Origin: Oryzias latipes
Taxonomy: Eukaryota > Chordata > Actinopteri > Beloniformes > Adrianichthyidae
Direction of reading: 5' to 3'
DNA: 64,000 bases
Assembly: GCF_002234675.1 (NCBI RefSeq)
Contig: NC_019863.2
Span: 619,109-683,108, forward strand
The notes beneath the pieces were generated by a model that had not been told where the DNA came from, did not search any database, and saw only the letters and a program-made list of their open reading frames with translations. The first letter of the stretch is position 1. Each line of letters opens with the position of its first letter. Positions 47,201 through 57,589 of this stretch are shown one piece after another. Position numbers and translations under genes: made by a program.

Positions 47201-47208
47201 CGCCGCAT
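38281..47208 (-). CDS. nol8: nucleolar protein 8
   Basis: NOL8 is an RNA-binding nucleolar protein needed for ribosome biogenesis and cell growth. Coding exons on the minus strand, approximately: 47208-47088, 45540-45482, 45275-45196, 45103-44952, 44857-44556, 44120-43891, 43800-42725, 41612-41429, 41350-41244, 40461-40378, 40261-40124, 40031-39948, 39612-39318, 39245-39130, 38862-38795, 38716-38635, 38345-38281. That gives about 1080 residues (human 1167). The N-terminus is an RRM with RNP2 LFVGGL and RNP1 FGYINI. Conserved blocks follow: LNKSKWKGGTLQIETAKESF, PGTEVPGHKDWVVSKFGRVL, KYDPSKYSHNIRKLD, then a very large acidic exon (DEYDSADTDELF), FEGQAGQKLMALQHRFGTDE, HYDPSKEEHSAFE, RRKKREEAQKLPEV, and a basic tail EVRKKHKDAQRKLKAAPKS. 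A 5' untranslated exon probably ends at 47432. It is head to head with cenpp. Confidence 0.92.
38464..38570. repeat. CA-rich simple repeat
   Basis: An imperfect ACACAC-rich stretch in the last nol8 intron. Confidence 0.8.
41690..42560. mobile_element. inverted-end insertion with LINE fragment, nol8 intron
   Basis: CTTCTCCCTACCT at 41697 recurs inverted near 42530, suggesting ends of a DNA element. Inside, 41985-42140 (+) reads DYDYVTEYISTCVENIMTTI then QVRKFPT, which resembles the endonuclease-to-RT linker of L2/Rex1-like LINEs (DYT..VTDYI.FC.D..IPTK). Both readings are weak and the layering of insertions is unclear. Confidence 0.4.
45870..45892. repeat. homopolymer C tract
   Basis: 23 consecutive C residues on the plus strand in a nol8 intron, next to the pogo-like relic. 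Confidence 0.95.
45900..46577 (+). mobile_element. pogo/Tigger-like transposase relic
   Basis: The first part reads RHDYEAQFKLQLSA, then in another frame GNRAAARELKMNESMVHKRK-like (with a stop) and KKVRWPETDL. These resemble the N-terminal helix-turn-helix of pogo/Tigger-type (CENP-B-like) transposases. The last part reads PYGNETDSGDEAIGGVFD and LFISDTEDEDFDGFLDAD then stop, like the acidic tail of the same proteins. The catalytic DDE core is absent, so this is an internally deleted copy inside the nol8 intron between exons 47088 and 45540. Confidence 0.6.
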
Positions 47209-48094
47209 TTCTCCACGCGTGGCTGCTGTCTGAGTGCCTCTCTCCAATTTCTTCTCCGGCGGTGGTAACTTGAAATTCAGCGTCTGATGAAACGCAGCAC
47301 GAAAGATTAGACACACTAAAATATCGCCTTAACCAATTAAAGTGGCCTCAATATCAAGAAGATACACTAGACCCATCAAAGTAGATCATCCATTTACTCC
47401 AAAGAAGAGGGAGGAACAGACGTGTTTACCTCACACGCGGCCAGCCGGTCCCACCTTCTTTTGAGTCCGTGTCAAGTCCCGTTGCGATTTCCTTCCACGA
47501 GACAGAAACGTTCCGCTTATGTTGTCTTTTTTCATCAAATGCAACGTTTTGTTTTTTAGAAAAAGCATACAAAAACAAAAGAGCACGAAATAATTTTATA
47601 TTTATTCTATGAAATATGACACACACACATAAGGCAATTATTGGCTGGAGTTTCGTTCAGCATCGGGTTGAGTCCGTCTCGTCTAAGATCCGTCTAATGA
47701 GTTACACGATCACGTTCTGGAGGAGGGGTGCTGTGACATTTCATATTGGACTAGCTGTAATTATTAGCTTATTTAAATAATAAATAATTACATAAATAAA
47801 CATAATGTTACTCAAATGTGCATTATAGTAACTGGGGTGTATAACTGCAAAAGACCGTACATTTGTAAGCACTTCAGAAGAAACCTGCACCCCCTTTGAG
47901 TCACGCGAAGTGGAAGAGTCCAAAGCGCGCGACGTTCTAATCTAATGTGTTTTGGCAACTCGACATTTGCAAGAAGTATTACTTTAAAGCAATAACTGTA
48001 ACAAAAATATCGCCACGCGCCTCTAAATACCGTGTGTTATATAAATATAACACATTAGAGTATTTCTTTAAATTGACCACCCTTGTTTTAGTGA

Positions 48095-51000
48095 ATGGCG
48101 GCGGTAAGTCAACACTTTCTTCGAATCGTACCTTTCGAGAAATTTCAAACATAAACACTGAGTATAAGTGTCATCATGGGGATGTCCAACGTTAAGGCGG
48201 TCGCTCTTTTATCGCAGTATTTTACCCTACGCAGTTAATGTAACTATTTAAAAATTATTTCTATTGTCTGAATGTTGTTGCTTAGCCTTCAGACACCGTG
48301 CTGTGCAGGTGTTGTGCTAAACTAAAGTACATTAGAGTAGTTATCCCTGTCAGAATGTGTGTGTGTGTGTCTCCATGTCGTTGCACTCATATGTCGGTCC
48401 CGAAAAGACAAAAACAAAATAAAATAAAAAATGAGGTGGATGTCCATAATGTGTTTGATTCTGAGACTGCTGAGGGTTTCATGTTTACGCTGCTTGCTTC
48501 AAATGTTTGCAGTTTTTTCACAACAGCAGAGTCAGTGGCCCCAAATGAGCTTTGTTTGGCTACTGTGAAGTTGCAGATACATTTGCTCCCATTAGGGAAC
48601 CTTCTGAAGAACTTGCTTTGGTCTTTGTGTAAACACAGAGGATAAAATTTATAGTAACTGGATTTAATCAAAATGCTGAAAAGACATAAAAACATGGCTG
48701 TAAACAATAGAACCATGGAAGTGCAAACTGGGGATGTGAAGGTTGCTGTCCAGGTCAGGGGGATGCAGATCAGATGTAGTCATCCTGCCTGTGGCTGCAG
48801 CAAACATCATGAGGGGGAAATGTGGGACTGGACTGGATGTGTGGAAGTGCTGCTAGATCTTCAAAAGGAGGAGACACTTCCTGAAGAAATGTATTCTCTG
48901 CATTATGTTTCTGCGCCCTCCTCAGCCGGGGCCCATAATGCAAGTTGGGTTACAGCTCTAATACTGCACTAGAACTATTTTACACTGCAAAAACGGAATC
49001 TTAAGAAAGTAAAAAGACCCTTGTTTCAAGAAAAATTGTCTGGTTTTCTGTCCTGCAAAATAATAAGATAGTCTCCTGCAGCTTCGCTGATTTTGCTGTT
49101 CGATGACAGCTGGAGCCCCATCAACAGCTCTAGCAGATTTCGCCATGCTAAACGTTTGCCGTTTGGACCAACACGTATCTTCTAAATGTGCTTTATTACT
49201 ATTATGATTATAATTAAGGGCCTGCTCGCTCATATTATTTTTTTAATCCGTGCAGTCAGTGCTTTTTTCTTCGCTGCAAGGAGGACCCGAAAGAAGGGTT
49301 AGCATTAGGCTAATACGTGCTAAAAACATTAGCCATGGAGGGACTTAAAACTCAGTGCGGGTAATGTCGCAATGAGCATATTGAATGTAAATGTGTGGGA
49401 TTTACATCAGCCTTTATTTAGTCTGGACACCACTGGAAACACAAATTCATATGATGGTTTAGAGTTTCTCAGGTCTGTGTAGCAGCACTTCCTCCTTCAA
49501 AGCTTTCCGGACTAGCTTTGTCTCTGTCCAAAGACAAAGCTAGTCCGAGAGAAGCTTCAAACTGTGGGCCCAGGCTCCATCCGAGGCCTAGCGGGTGCAT
49601 CTGGCTGTGGACCGCAGGGTTTCCGAAAGAGGCTGTGGTCCCAAAATCCGGACCGCATAAGGCAGAAATGCTGCTACGTAGTCCTGATAAGATGTGTACA
49701 ATCATCAGGAGTGCACAACAATCACAAAACCCTGTCCTCTGCCGCAAACACAAGGCTACAAGCCTGGCCGCACTTCTCGTAGTGTATGTGTCTCTTGGTT
49801 ATGTTCACACTGCAGGACTTGAATTTCGAATTAAATACGAACTTTTGTGATCTCCTGTGTGACCGTGAAATGACCCAGAAGTGACCCGCACGCGCAGAAG
49901 AGTACTCAACGAGGAACAATGTCACTGGTGGTTTGCGGAAGTAGCTAACGTTAACAATGGATGTCAACAACAGTGTTGTCAACAGTGGAGCTCTTTTTGC
50001 ATTATTACATTTATTTTCACGAAGGAGCCAGCACAATTACAATCTTCTCATTGTAAGAAGGCATTGGAGCCGGGATCGTCTGTAACCACTGTTGTGTAAT
50101 GGGGATGTGGATGTGCTGGGGCCGCATGCGCGCGCGCGTGTGTGCAAGAGAGGGGCGAGAGTGCGTGTAGTGCAGAAGGGAGTGAGAGGGGCAGCGGAAG
50201 TGTGTTGGGGAGGAAGGAGAGCGGTGATAAAAAAAGGTTTCCCCCAGAATAAATGCTATTGACTCTCTATTAACCCGCTCTGGAGAATCTGAGGGTCCGA
50301 ACGGGGAAGTGAACCCCGGAAGAGGATCCGCCTTCGACCCTGGAGAAGGTCTCCCCGCGCTTCTTCTAACCAAAGTTGGAAAGTAAAAAAAGTAATTGCG
50401 GGAAAGGTTCAACACCACGCTCGGCCATTTAGCTGGAAATCTTTTCAAAAACCGCCCAGTTGCGATAAGAGCCCTTAAGTTTGGCCTGAATAGAGCTGTC
50501 ACCCCAAATATGAATCCAATCGGGGATCTCGCTTCCCTTCCACTGACTGGTCTCAGCAGCATCGTCCACCAGGGTTGATGTTTACGTTCTCGTTCCCGCC
50601 TACTTCAACGCAGAATGATGAAGTTTGTAGCGTATCGATGACGTACGGGTCGGATTCATGTGGCCTGGCCGTTCAGACGGCGGTCGCATTTAAAAAGATC
50701 AGATATGTATTGGATTCAGGACCACATACCCAAGTGGCCTTTTGTATTTGAAAAGAACTTCCATTTTGTACCATAAAGTAAAAAAAAAAAGGATGGATGA
50801 GCAGACACCTCGCTGGCACAAGTAAATACAGAATGGTGAGTGAGGAAGCGACGAAGGTTTAAGCTTTTAGTTAACGGTCCATTCTATCTGCAAATTCTTT
50901 TCTTATCCGAATTATCGGCATGAAGTCATGTCGTCCATTATTGGCTGATGATAATCGGTATCCGATATTATTGTGCAACCCTAATGAAAACAGCAGAATG

Positions 51001-52276
51001 CCTTCTTTTGACTGTAATTTCCTTTTTGATAAATTAGAATTCTTGATAAGACCATTTATCTTACCCTTCTGGCATATTTCATTTATCTTATGTAAAGATT
51101 ATCTTCCAATGGGGTAAGAATTTTTTGCTTAATTCTCAGGGGCTTGTTTATGCAGCATTCCTGAGAAAGATTATAATTTCTCATGTTCATGCTTTAATTT
51201 TTGTAACTTTCCTGAAAATAATTATTTATTTTATAACTTTTACCTTAAGCATAAGTTTTAACAGAGGGTGTACTGTTGGTTTTGTAAAATCAAATCAACA
51301 GTCCTGCTTCAGAGAGTGACCTCCTGTCTTGAGACATTATGTGCTTCTTTTCCTGTTAACTCAAACATTTGATCTTTGCTCCTCAAGATGCTGGAGAAGA
51401 TGGGTGCGGAGAATGCTGATGAGGTGAAGATGCTGGAGGGTCACATTGAGCATCTGAAAGCTGAAATTACATCACTGCAGCATCAAAAAGAAGAAATTGA
51501 CAGGGACGCAATGTTCCACTTTAAAGGACCAATGCTAGATGCACTGTGAGTTTCAGCTTTTCCATTCTTATGCCTCACTGTGAAGTTCCTTATAGGAAAT
51601 CATTGTCATTTCTCCTCACAGGCTTATTGTGTGTAGGCAGACACGAGACAAAGATGAGGAGGTGGTGATGTCCAAGCTGAAGGAGGAGGTGGAGGAGTTG
51701 GAAAAGGACTTACGACTGCAGACTGAGATGAATGGCATCATTGTGGAGAACTGCAAGATAAAAACTCTCTTTAGAAGTAAGAGCAATGGGGTGTTTCACC
51801 TCAACATACATTTGAAGATTTGTGAAGAGTCTGCAATAAAAATTCAGTATATTTTTCTTTGCAGCTGCATAGCTTAGTGGGAAATCACATAGGGAGTGCG
51901 ATGAGCTTCATCCACCTTCATCCTTAGGTGCCACTGCCTGTAGTGCTCAAGCGCTGTGCAGTCCAGATACAATGATAAAATACAGGGTTGTGTCAGGAAG
52001 GGCATCCGGCATAAACCAAATTCCGTGTGGAGACCCCTAAAGGGATAGTAATCTGTTGCCTTTTTCTTTTAAAGCAAACTATTTTATTTTTTGTTTTAAT
52101 TTTAATATATAAATTGAAATGTTTTACATTTTATTATAATAATTTACAGCTAAGGTCTGTGTGTGTGTGTGGGTGTGTGTGTCCTAGGTGAGGGGAAGTG
52201 GATCCGTCAGGTCTGCGTATCACTTCAGTGCTCTCATATGGTTTTCCAAGTGGACTTCCAAGTCTCGGAGACTAAA
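48095..52276 (+). CDS. cenpp: centromere protein P, 5' part
   Basis: CENP-P is a subunit of the constitutive centromere-associated network (CENP-O/P/Q/R/U). Exons seen: 51388-51545, 51622-51776 and 52188-52276, joining in phase, with a likely short first exon 48095-48103 (ATG GCG GCG then GTAAGT). The peptide has a coiled start (MLEGHIEHLKAEITSLQHQK), a second coiled segment (SKLKEEVEELEKDLRLQTEM) and the RWD-like beginning VCVSLQCSHMVFQVDFQVSE, matching the order in human CENPP. About 137 residues are visible out of roughly 290 expected. The remaining exons are not recognisable in 52277-64000, so they lie beyond the window or are lost. If exon 51388 starts translation itself, the protein begins at MLEKMG. 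In human, NOL8 and CENPP are also head-to-head neighbours. Confidence 0.8.
48394..48972 (+). other. unassigned open segments in cenpp intron 1
   Basis: Two adjacent open frames: one to 48645 beginning near VPKRQKQNKIKNEVDVHNVF, and MLKRHKNMAVNNRTMEVQTG from 48673 to 48972, with a Cys-rich CSHPACGCSKHH. They have coding-like composition but no family I can name. A degraded transposon ORF is the likeliest source, since CACTGCAAAAA-type repeat sequence follows directly. Confidence 0.3.
49075..49795. mobile_element. long-TIR (fold-back-like) element, copy 2
   Basis: It shares long stretches with 35400-36110: AAATGTGCTTTATTA, TAATTAAGGGCCTGCTCGCT, AGGCTAATACGTGCTA, CTTTATTTAGTCTGGACACC, GGGCCCAGGCTCCATCCGAG. 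The right arm (about 49670-49790) is retained. The left arm is shortened compared with copy 1. Confidence 0.75.
49798..50750. repeat. probable DNA-transposon-derived repeat
   Basis: It begins ATGTTCACACTGCAGGACTT and has CGTTCAGACGGCGGTCGCAT near its other end, wording common in fish non-autonomous DNA elements. A long minus-strand frame (50017-50562) is low-complexity in composition and I do not regard it as a gene. Boundaries and family are uncertain. Confidence 0.4.
51895..52045 (+). repeat. interspersed repeat tail
   Basis: TGTGTCAGGAAGGGCATCCG followed by GCATAAACCAAATTCC and GGAGACCCCTAAAGGGA is a common fish interspersed-repeat end. It lies in the cenpp intron between exons 3 and 4. 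Confidence 0.55.
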
Positions 52277-53300
52277 GTGAGTCTTTCCTGTGTTTACATA
52301 CTTAAATTGGTTTTCACATCTCATTCTGCATTTTATAAATGCAACATACAGAGTTTCTTTTACATCCATAAAGCAAACATTTTTCCATAAGCAAATGTAT
52401 ATCAATTTTAAACCAATCCTGCTTTTGGTGTTTTCTCAGCCTTCCTCACATGAAGCTCTTTTAGGAAAAACCCAGCTGTGAGATCCACTCACTTTTGTTT
52501 GGTTAACTTTTCTGATGGCATTAAAGCAGAGCGTTTGAAAAAGAGAATTCCATTGTTTTCAAGATTTCAAGAAAAACTTTTTGTCAGCTAGTTTCAGATG
52601 ACGAGACTATAAATCTCCCCACAGGTGGTTAGCTAATTGCAAACATTAGCTTTGTGAAAAAATGCAAAAGCTGTGGTTCTATGTGGAGGTGTGCCCTGCA
52701 AAGAAGTAATGGGACAACAACCTTGTAAACATGGCTCTAAAGATCCTGTTACATTTCACCATCAAGTTGCAAATTGAGATATGCTTCCCCTGTTATGAAA
52801 ACAGATGCATCACAGTTAAAACTCTATTTTACAAAATAGCATTGTTGCAAATTCAGCAACATACCATCCAAGTTTTGTTCATGAACTCAAACGAAAATAG
52901 AAACCTGCTAGAGTTTTCTGTTAGGCATCAGGAAAAAACTGCAACCCTTCACTATCATGGACACACCTTAGAAAAAAGTTGCTAAATTTAAAAAGTTTTG
53001 GTGTTACTCCTCTGGAACAGCGCTGAAGGGATACTACCATAACCGGGTAAGGTTTCCTGTCTGGTTCTTCCCAGTCCAAGAAAGCAAAGACAACTTTAAA
53101 ATTGAAATTGGGTCATTTTGGAACAGTACAGAAGCTGTTAGAATATTGATAAATTAAGGATGAACATTATACTTTTTTGTAAATGTTGACTTTACTACAA
53201 ACAAGTATTTAGCTCAAAAACCCACACAATTAAATTAGGTATCTTTTAAGCTGATGCCAAGGTGGTTAGTGTTTTGCCAAGAAATCTTGTGTGCGCTTCT
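52277..53300. other. no gene seen
   Basis: AT-rich sequence after the last visible cenpp exon. I found no exon resembling the C-terminal half of CENP-P here and no clear repeat. Confidence 0.5.
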
Positions 53301-53304
53301 ATAC

Positions 53305-53509
53305 CCCTTGTGCTATCTTAGGTGACCCCCCCCTCACATTGACGTGTTCTCCCTACCATGACAAAGGTGGATAAAGGTGCAAAGATTTCATGTAATCCAT
53401 GGACACCAGTGAAGATCACAAATCATTGAAGAAAAAAGGTTCAGAGCACTGACTAGTGGGTCTAGATGACCCCAGTCCGACTGTTTAAGTGCCTAGGATA
53501 GCACAACGG
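53305..53509. mobile_element. piggyBac-like MITE, inverted copy
   Basis: This is the reverse-orientation relative of 17827-18022: CCCTTGTGCTATC at the left, GATAGCACAACGG at the right, with CATTGACGTGTTCT and GGACACCAGTGAAGATCAC inside. The TTAA flanks are degraded. Confidence 0.75.
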
Positions 53510-53779
53510 TTACTCACTTGTTCAAGAGCTGGTGAAATGGTAGAAACTGCATTTCTGCAAAATAGTTGTTTTTCACTGAAACCAAAATCAGAAAAATGCA
53601 GTCATGTGGTGGAAGCTAGTTGTCTTTCAATATTTTTTACAAAAAGAAAAGTTCAGCTTGTACGGCTGCAGAGAAGCAAAGTTGAAAAAGATCTTTTGCT
53701 AATTTCAACCAGCAGATGGTGACAGAGAGCTACGTTCGGTGCAGCACTATGTAAGTGTGCATGCATACAAGGTACAAGA

Positions 53780-53826
53780 AGTATGTATGTATGTATGTGT
53801 GTGTGTGTGTGTGTGTGTGCGTGTGC

Positions 53827-53868
<42 letters not shown>

Positions 53869-53872
53869 ATAT
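53780..53872. repeat. (GT)n / (GTAT)n microsatellite
   Basis: About 90 bp of GTAT then GT repeats with a few GC interruptions. Confidence 0.95.
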
Positions 53873-54589
53873 GCAGATAAATAGACAGACACAAACTTTA
53901 AGTTCTGTTTAAACATGTGAACAAGGGTTCGATTCCCAGGGGCAGAATGAACCATCAATAGTAATAGGACAATTACCTTAACAATGGTGAGTGATTACTA
54001 TAGTCCAGTGAGGGCCCCTGGGCCAGACCCTTAACGCTACTGTCTACCTCATAACCCATTGATAAACAATGAATCGCATGTCATGCCGGCTCAGATGTCG
54101 CCTGGCCAAACAAGGTTTGTGTCAGGTGCTGGAGAACCAGAGCACCCTGATGGAAGGTGGGCTACTGGAACAACACGGAAATGGACTAGATGTGAGAACA
54201 AGATTCTATGTGAATGCTACCACTCAAGTAATCTTAATCAGAGTGTTTACATGCAGAGAATGTGGAGTGAATGGACGCTTCAAAGCCCACAATCAAGGCT
54301 AACTGCCAAGCAACTAGTAGTTCAAAAGTCTGACATCCACAAACGGCAACTCCTATCACAACTTGAGATTGAAGCGGTACAACACAATAACAACACCATG
54401 GGAGAGCCAGATCACCAGGGGCCTCATTTATAAACGTTGCGTACGCACAAAAGAAGGCGTACGCCACTCTCTACGTAATAGTTGAGATTTATAAAAAGCA
54501 AACTTGACGGGAAAATGTGCGGTCCTTCACGCTCTGACCCAGGCGTACGCACAAAAACGGGTGAAATAAGAAACGGCGACACCGTCGGC

Positions 54590-54795
54590 AGATGGAAGAA
54601 ACACGTGAAAGTGACAGTGTGTGCCAAATCGTGCCGGCATGTGCTGTGCTACACAATGTGGCACAGCTTAAAAACGTGCCTCTACCCCCTGGCGCCGATT
54701 GCTGTGTTGGCCCCGACCCTGAACCCCATCCCCACGCATTTGAGCCAAACGCTGCTGCTGTGCGCCAGCGTTTGGAAGTGATGCGTCGCTTATAA
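54590..54795 (+). pseudogene. Harbinger transposase C-terminal remnant
   Basis: The frame reads VCQIVPACAVLHNVAQLKNV followed by PLPPGADC and AAVRQRLEVMRRL then stop. This resembles the C-terminus of HARBI1-like DDE transposases (ACxVLHNIA...VRQR). All upstream catalytic parts are missing. Confidence 0.65.
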
Positions 54796-54839
54796 AGAAC
54801 AACAAAAGGTGTGGAAAATATTATTTATTTAAGAATTCC

Positions 54840-55600
54840 CTCATCGTGCAGTTTATTTCAGTCAGGGCGATCTTGATTTCACCCAACTCCTTGGCCACCT
54901 CTCTGATTGAACTACTGACTTCCCTCTGCATTTCAAGGACTGCATCGGTGAGGACGCGTCCACTGCTTGAGGGTTGAGAGCCGCGTGCCGTGGAGACGCT
55001 GGGTCCAGACGGCTGCTCAGCTGCAGCATCGTAACCACTGGCCCCGCTGGAACACCCAGCAACTAAAATAAAATTTTTCTATATTAATAATCTGTAATTG
55101 TGTAGCCTGCATACATGTGACTTGACTGCATTCATTTGAATTATTTCTCTTACCTGTGTCAGCCTGACCCTGGCGCGTCGGCGTCCCCTCCGTCTCAGTC
55201 AGGTGACTGAGGCGGAGGAGGACGCCGATAAGGGGGACTTAATAGGGATTCCCCAATAATAGCGGCCAGTTTCTCATCAAGAGGGGTCAGCTCCGGTCCC
55301 CCACCCCCCCGTGGCGGACACACTCTGCCGATGCAGCGCTAGACGTTTTTTTGCCTCGACTTTGATGTCCGATCATTTATTTCATTTCTTTTTTATTTCG
55401 GCCACGGTCCGAGGTTGTGAGGCTACAGCATTTAGGGCGTCTGCCACCGTTTGCCGCTCACGTGCCTTTTCGGCATTAGTAATGCCCACACTGGGCCCTC
55501 CAAACAACATTTTTCTCCTCTTTTCCACCTCGCCAACGATAACTTCTACTTCACATTGAGTGAAGTTACGTTTTTTTGATTTCCCCTCTGTGTTTGCCAT
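54840..55600 (-). pseudogene. Harbinger Myb/SANT-like DNA-binding protein relic
   Basis: From ATG at 55600: MANTEGKSKKRNFTQCEVEV, then EVEKRRKMLFGG and ALNAVASQPRTVAEIKKK, after which stops at about 55383 break a frame that continues as DIKVEAKKRLALHRQSV. A second exon-like part at about 55063-54840 reads VAGCSSGASGYDAAAEQPSG and ends INCTMREFLNK. This is the trihelix/Myb-like accessory protein that accompanies Harbinger transposases. The break makes this copy non-functional. Confidence 0.7.
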
Positions 55601-57589
55601 GATTTAGCAAGCCATGAATATTAATTTGTGGGCGTTTCACGGACTATTTATGGGCAACTATGGGCGTGTCATGTAGCCGCAAAAGCTGCGCTGCATTTAG
55701 AATCGGTTGTGATTTATTAAGGGAAAGATGCGTAGGATGTGCGTGCGCACGGTTTTATAAATCCGAATATTTCTGTGCGTACGCACGTCCTATGTTTCAT
55801 CCGTACGCCACTTCTGACGCAAATCCTACGCAAAGTTTTATAAATGAGGCCCCAGGTCATAGAGGAGGCTATACAACATTCTCACCCTGAGCTTGGGAAT
55901 TCAGCCCCAATAACTACAGATACGCTGAGCGAGGCAGCAACTAACCTGAAGGACAAGATCATGTCTAGAATGAACACTAGGCAACTCCGACACCAATTAC
56001 AACGGTTAAGTTATGTACCCCCTGAAAGTCTCCTGGAAACTGTGAATTAAGCATTGAGGGCAATCCCTACCCCTACAATCACAGAAAACAATGAACTGGT
56101 TTACACTTCAGCAACGGTGATCCTTGAACTGCTTGACAACAATGGGAGAAAATAATGCCCACCGCGGAAGCAACGGTTGGAGGCTAAAATCAAGGCAGCT
56201 CGGAGGGATGCGAGTCAGCTGACAGAGGCTCAAAGAGGTGCAATGAAAACTTAAGGACCTAAGAGATCTAGCCAGTTGCCCACACCTGAAGGACTGGAAA
56301 CTGCCAAACAAAGGCTCCTGGCCTTAAGCAGCCGCCTAAAGAGGTACACAAGAGACAATGAAGCCAGACGGTAAATCACTAACCAAACTGCTAAAAGTGT
56401 ACGCTCAGTGGCAGGGTCAAAACAGCAGAGCAGACCCACCAAGGCTTGAAACCGAACAGTACTGGAAAAGTAAATGGAAGAAAGAGACGGCACACAACAA
56501 CAATGCACCCTATGACTCAATGCTACACACGTGGATTACTGAATGCTTGGAGCTCTACAACATCAATAGGACTCTAAGAGCCTTCATAGGAAATTCGATG
56601 AAGCTGTTGAAAACCACCCATAAGGCCAATGGCAAGCCACTTGCACATCAAATGTTGGATAAACCAAGATGACACTCTGTCCCCACTGCTGTTCTACATA
56701 GATCTAACCCCCTCACCAAAATAATCAACAAGACTGGCTATGGATACCGACTCAGAAATGGGGCCACCATCAGTCACCTCCTCTACATGGATGACATCAA
56801 GCTATACGCTAAGAACGATCGGGACATTGACTCCCTGATCCACACCACCAGGATCTACAGTACTGACATTGGGATGTCATTCGGGCTCGAGAAATGCAGC
56901 CGGATGGTGACAAAGAGAGGCAAGGTAGTCCACACAGGAGGGGTTTCTCAGAAGGAACAATAGCGGACATTGAGGACAGTTACAAGTACCTTGGAATTTC
57001 ATAGGCAAATGGCAACCTGGAAAAGGCAACAAGGAAAGCTGCAACAGCCAAATACCTCCAAGGAGTAAGGCAAATCCTGAGAAGCCAGCTCAATGGCAAG
57101 AACAAGACCTGGGCAATAAACAGTTATGCACTGCCAGTTATCAGATGCCCCGCAAGAATAATAAAATAGCCAAGAGGAAGAGATACAGACCACGGATTTT
57201 AAAACACGAAGGCTCCTCACCATGCATGGAGGGTTCTATCCCAAATCCAGCACCCTGAGACTGTATGCTAGCCGCAAAGAAGGAGGCAGAGGACTAGTGA
57301 GCGTAGAAGCCACTATCCAGGATGAAACATCCAAGATGCATGAATACATCAAGCTCAAGGCCCCTATGTTTTTCAACCTTTTTTCAGCCAAGGTACACTT
57401 TTTCCTCGACAAAAAAAAAAATGTAAAAAAGGAGAGTCTGTTGTATGTATTGATTTACAGTCCCTCCACAATCTCACATGCATTTTTTGTAATAATTGAG
57501 GCGTGATAATTTGAAGTTGTAGCTGTTTTTCCTAAAAGTTGCAATAGCTCTTAGTAATGACTTTTTAACTAAATTAGTTGAAAATTTAA

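Larger units (their letters stand above)
54419..55852. mobile_element. Harbinger-type DNA transposon, 1434 bp
   Basis: The ends are inverted repeats beginning GGGCCTCATTTATAAA with further GCGTACGCAC-like inner words. A 3-bp duplication CAG flanks it (54416-54418 and 55853-55855), the duplication length typical of PIF/Harbinger elements. Removing the element with one CAG restores the reading frame of the surrounding LINE. It holds a minus-strand Myb-like gene relic and a plus-strand transposase remnant, converging. Confidence 0.85.
53940..57365 (+). mobile_element. non-LTR retrotransposon relic (clade unassigned), split by Harbinger
   Basis: In order: GRWATGTTRKWTRCENK (54146) and KRQLLSQLEIEAVQ (54341), an interrupting DNA element, then LKDKIMSRMNTRQLRHQLQR (55945), AKVYAQWQGQNSRADPPRLE-like (56390), INRTLRAFIGNSMKLLKTTH (56563), the catalytic HLLYMDDIKLYAKND (56776), and the tail MHGGFYPKSSTLRLYASRKE (57222). 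The usual palm region before INRT is deleted, and stops and frameshifts are frequent, so it is inactive. The pattern is common in fish genomes; I do not name the clade. Confidence 0.75.

Noticed and set aside
50017-50562. 181-codon minus-strand ORF
   Set aside because: Composition is Arg/Pro/Ser-rich without motif, it overlaps a repeat with inverted-type ends, and no splice or start context supports it.
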